Source of the DNA: Sva-07 sp963717385
GTDB lineage: Bacteria > Actinomycetota > Acidimicrobiia > Acidimicrobiales > Ilumatobacteraceae
Reading direction: 5' to 3'
DNA: 64,000 nt
Assembly: GCA_963717385.1 (NCBI GenBank)
Contig: CAVQWE010000017.1
Location: 103,785 to 167,784, forward strand
Positions 63,355-64,000 of this stretch are shown here, piece by piece. The notes below the pieces were generated by a model, which saw only the letters and a list, made by a program, of their open reading frames with translations, had not been told where the DNA came from and did no database searches. A program made the translations under genes and the position numbers. How positions within the stretch are numbered: position 1 is the stretch's first letter; each line of letters begins with the position of its first letter.

Positions 63355-64000
63355 ATGCGGTTCCCTGTTCTGACACCTCGGTCGCTGTTCCGGCGTGAGA
63401 CCCTCAAAGACGACGCGATGGCAGGGCTGGTCCTCGGCGTCGAGAGCGTTCCCGACGGTCTTGCGAGCGGACTGCTCGCCGGGGTCAACCCGGTCGCCGG
63501 GCTCTACAGCTATCTGTTCGGGCTCGCCGGCGGCGCGCTGTTCACGAGCACGGCGTTCATGGCCATCCAGGGCACCGGTGCCATGGCGATCATCGTGGCC
63601 GACGTCGACCTGGGCGGTCGGGACGACCCCGCTCGGGCGCTCTACACGCTCTCGATGCTGACCGGCGTGGTGATGATCATCGCCGGCCTGTTGCGACTCG
63701 GCAAGTTCCTCCGTTTCGTGTCGAACTCGGTGATGACCGGCTTCATCAGCGCCGTTGGCGTCAACATCGTGCTCGGGCAACTCGACGACTTCACCGGCTA
63801 CGAAGCCAGCGGCAACAACCGGGTGACGCGGGCGATCGATCTGTTGCTGCACTTCTGGGAAGTCGACATCGCCACCGTGATCATCGGCGTGGTCACGGTG
63901 GCGCTGATCATCGGTCTGCAACGCACACGCCTCGGAACGCTCGGCCTCGTCGTTGCGGTGTTCATCGGTTCAGCGATCGGCGAGCTGTTCCGGCTCGCCG
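63355..64000 (+). CDS. SulP/SLC26-family anion transporter, C-terminus beyond window
   Basis: 215 residues visible. Begins MRFPVLTPRSLFRRETLKDD and runs into the SulP core: GLVLGVESVPDGLASGLLAG (the PxA/G substrate-loop helix), NPVAGLYSYLFGLAGGALFT, FMAIQGTGAMAIIVADV, and NSVMTGFISAVGVNIVLGQL. Members carry sulfate, bicarbonate or other anions, often with a C-terminal STAS domain that would lie outside. ATG 63340 and 63343 are in the same frame. Confidence 0.88.
   Translation, partial: MRFPVLTPRSLFRRETLKDDAMAGLVLGVESVPDGLASGLLAGVNPVAGLYSYLFGLAGGALFTSTAFMAIQGTGAMAIIVADVDLGGRDDPARALYTLSMLTGVVMIIAGLLRLGKFLRFVSNSVMTGFISAVGVNIVLGQLDDFTGYEASGNNRVTRAIDLLLHFWEVDIATVIIGVVTVALIIGLQRTRLGTLGLVVAVFIGSAIGELFRLA

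Overview
The window is high-GC (strong G/C at third codon positions) and reads as an actinobacterial chromosome, most likely class Acidimicrobiia (Ilumatobacter-like). Lineage clues seen here are a WhiB protein, an aa3/caa3 oxidase operon with actinobacterial accessory subunits, ClpS+DUF2017, a GlnR-type orphan regulator next to glnA, an actinobacterial Tad-pilus locus with a LysM/BTAD protein, and type IV pili. The species assignment is inference.

Layout. 1-7 kb: nadE (cut by the window edge), a penicillin-acylase lipoprotein, then nitrogen assimilation (glnII, glnA, glnR-like). 7-13 kb: GDSL lipoprotein, an amidohydrolase/decarboxylase pair, a 51-residue membrane peptide, tag, RidA and a Tat lipoprotein. 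12.7-15 kb: Fe-S module (sufR-erpA, divergent mrp). 15-25 kb: NUDIX, CoA-transferase, TlpA-CcdA, whiB, a Cys/Trp-rich small peptide, a glycosyltransferase, a quinone oxidoreductase with an upstream mini-ORF and hairpin, orn, a poly-gamma-glutamate hydrolase-like protein and a two-component pair. 25-27 kb: pdxH, serS. 27-37 kb: one long leftward respiratory block, ctaB, then a CoxI paralog lacking every metal ligand, a degenerate CoxIII paralog and a CtaF-like protein with an exported C-terminal domain, then the authentic ctaC-ctaD-ctaE-coxIV-ctaG. 37-48 kb: clpS, DUF2017 and a complete Tad/Flp pilus operon ending in a ~1062-residue LysM/BTAD protein. 48-50 kb: a thioredoxin-fold lipoprotein with an in-frame UGA exactly at the first active-site cysteine (candidate selenoprotein) and a fructosamine-kinase-like protein. 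50-58.6 kb: type IV pilus set (two prepilins, PilT, PilD, PilC, PilB, two coiled-coil proteins). 58.8-60.5 kb: 5'-3' exonuclease, SRP RNA, tRNA-Ser(GGA), tRNA adenosine deaminase. 60.5-63.2 kb: Roadblock/LC7 protein, small GTPase and DUF4388-like protein, an MglA/MglB-like module. The window ends in a SulP transporter.

How the parts connect. Four sites matching a sigma-28 (FliA/WhiG-type) promoter, CTCAAG-N14/15-(A/G)(C/T)CGATA-like, sit before the pilin gene, the coiled-coil gene divergent from it, the coiled-coil/pilB/pilC unit and the Roadblock/GTPase unit. They tie the pilus and the putative polarity module into one regulon.

Caution on sequence quality. About 25 single-base frame breaks, mostly extra bases, interrupt otherwise well-conserved genes, including the essential serS and cytochrome oxidase genes. 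They look like residual assembly indels rather than gene decay. I annotate each such gene as one CDS across the break and give the position.
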